Positions 32,825 to 33,192 of a stretch of DNA of 33,192 bases are shown piece by piece (position 1 is the stretch's first letter; each line of letters opens with the position of its first letter). Origin of the DNA: Hymenobacter sp. UV11 (GTDB lineage Bacteria > Bacteroidota > Bacteroidia > Cytophagales > Hymenobacteraceae); NCBI RefSeq assembly GCF_004684095.1, contig NZ_SRII01000023.1:1-33192 (forward strand). The letters are read 5' to 3'. A model generated the notes under the pieces. It did not search any database. It was not told the DNA's origin and worked only from the letters and a program-made list of their open reading frames with translations. Position numbers and translations under genes: made by a program.

Positions 32825-32865
32825 CTTGTCACACCTCACAACGTTCGTTTAAAAAATGTGACAAG
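32825..32865. terminator. Inverted repeat after the lipoprotein gene
   Basis: CTTGTCACA (32825-32833) and TGTGACAAG (32857-32865) are perfect 9-bp arms with a 23-nt loop, 38 bp past the gene end. The long loop and missing T-run make a protein-binding site as likely as a terminator. Confidence 0.4.
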
Positions 32866-32952
32866 GTCCCAGCAGGTGGTTAGATTTAGAGAAATAGGCC
32901 CCGTTTGGAGAATCCTTTCGTTGGTCTACTTGCCCGTAGGCATTTCCAATAA

Positions 32953-33095
32953 TTATTCCAGTTCGGCCTTGAGGGCAAGCTCTTCGGGTACCTGTAGTGC
33001 CCGCACCTGCTGCACATACTGGGAGTAGGTTAGCGGGCCATACACCTTCGCGGGTTGGTGGACAATAAGCCAGTAGTTCGTCTTATGGGCAAAAA
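32953..33095 (-). pseudogene. Putative lipoprotein gene, 3' half, cut by the IS3 element
   Basis: Read from 33095 leftward the frame gives FAHKTNYWLIVHQPAKVYGP and ends ...QVPEELALKAELE with TAA at 32953-32955. It has no start of its own. With one AAA duplication removed it continues in frame from the 5' half at 154-571. This agreement in reading frame, together with matching IS ends, is the main evidence that the two ends of the window are neighbours. Confidence 0.65.
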
Positions 33096-33192
33096 TGAGG
33101 TGGTCTAGTTAGGCAGGAGAAAGTTGGGTGATGTTAGCAAGTAGCTGCTGGTGAAAGTGATAAGGCTTTAGGTAGCCGATACTGGAATGCCG
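33096..33192 (-). mobile_element. IS3-family element, right part (orfB end), cut by the window edge
   Basis: The terminal repeat at 33096-33130 begins TGAGGTGGTC and matches the repeat at 119-153. The orfB stop lies 13 bp inside. Target duplication AAA is at 33093-33095. Together with 1-153 it frames one IS copy. Confidence 0.8.
33109..33192 (-). CDS. IS3-family transposase OrfB, C-terminal end (partial)
   Basis: Twenty-seven codons enter from the right edge and end at TAA (33109-33111). The translation RHSSIGYLKPYHFHQQLLAN followed by ITQLSPA has the RHSSIGYL(S/K)P signature near the end of the DDE integrase-type catalytic subunit of IS3-family transposases. The rest lies outside the window and would lead back to the OrfA start at position 102 if the sequence is circular. 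Confidence 0.8.
   Translation of the reverse strand, partial: RHSSIGYLKPYHFHQQLLANITQLSPA

Overview
The window looks like an almost complete circular plasmid of about 33 kb, plus one IS copy, from a GC-rich Bacteroidota species, most likely Hymenobacter or a close Cytophagales relative. Reasons: a Rep_3-type initiator with 22-bp iterons, a ParA/RHH partition pair, SpvB/RHS-like secreted proteins of the Bacteroidota type, and Bacteroidota-style lipoproteins. No relaxase, coupling protein or type IV secretion gene was seen. The two ends belong together. An IS3-family OrfA start leaves the left edge and an IS3-family OrfB end enters the right edge, both on the minus strand. Each half carries a matching 35-bp terminal repeat, and the DNA outside the repeats rejoins in frame into one lipoprotein gene once a 3-bp AAA duplication is removed. 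The sequence was therefore probably broken inside a single IS copy.

Layout. 0.1-0.6 kb: 5' half of the split lipoprotein gene. 0.7-3.7 kb: plasmid core (RHH partner, parA, centromere-like CTAG repeats and a 45-bp palindrome, rep, direct and inverted iterons). 3.6-4.5 kb: a conserved hypothetical gene. 4.6-5.1 kb: non-coding repeats. 5.2-16.6 kb: two large secreted YD/RHS proteins; the second carries LRR, Ig-like, PA14, LamG, RHS and Hint domains, a C-terminal toxin-like tip of lower GC, and an overlapping small candidate immunity gene. 16.8-19.8 kb: PKD lipoprotein, divergent XRE regulator, a Tn3-end-derived miniature element, a 62-bp perfect palindrome, and a zinc-finger-like protein gene. 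19.9-24.0 kb: a one-protein restriction-modification-like enzyme, divergent from a Fic protein with an AbiEi-like N-terminus. 24-25.7 kb: a repeat-rich non-coding stretch and two uncertain small genes. 25.8-28.2 kb: an AT-richer CBASS island with a repeat-containing small protein, a CD-NTase and a convergent TIR-STING effector. 28.4-33.1 kb: an IS3 remnant, a DUF4262 protein, small hypotheticals and lipoproteins, a serine resolvase with a candidate crossover site, and the 3' half of the split lipoprotein gene.

The genes form a compact plasmid core plus accessory conflict cargo: an interbacterial-type polymorphic toxin, a restriction enzyme, a possible toxin-antitoxin fusion, and cyclic-nucleotide anti-phage signalling. 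The cargo between 4.6 and 28.6 kb is bracketed by inverted, diverged copies of a ~115-bp repeat made of several GGCTCAGAAA-like units. Most functional calls rest on motif recognition by eye; no database search was run.
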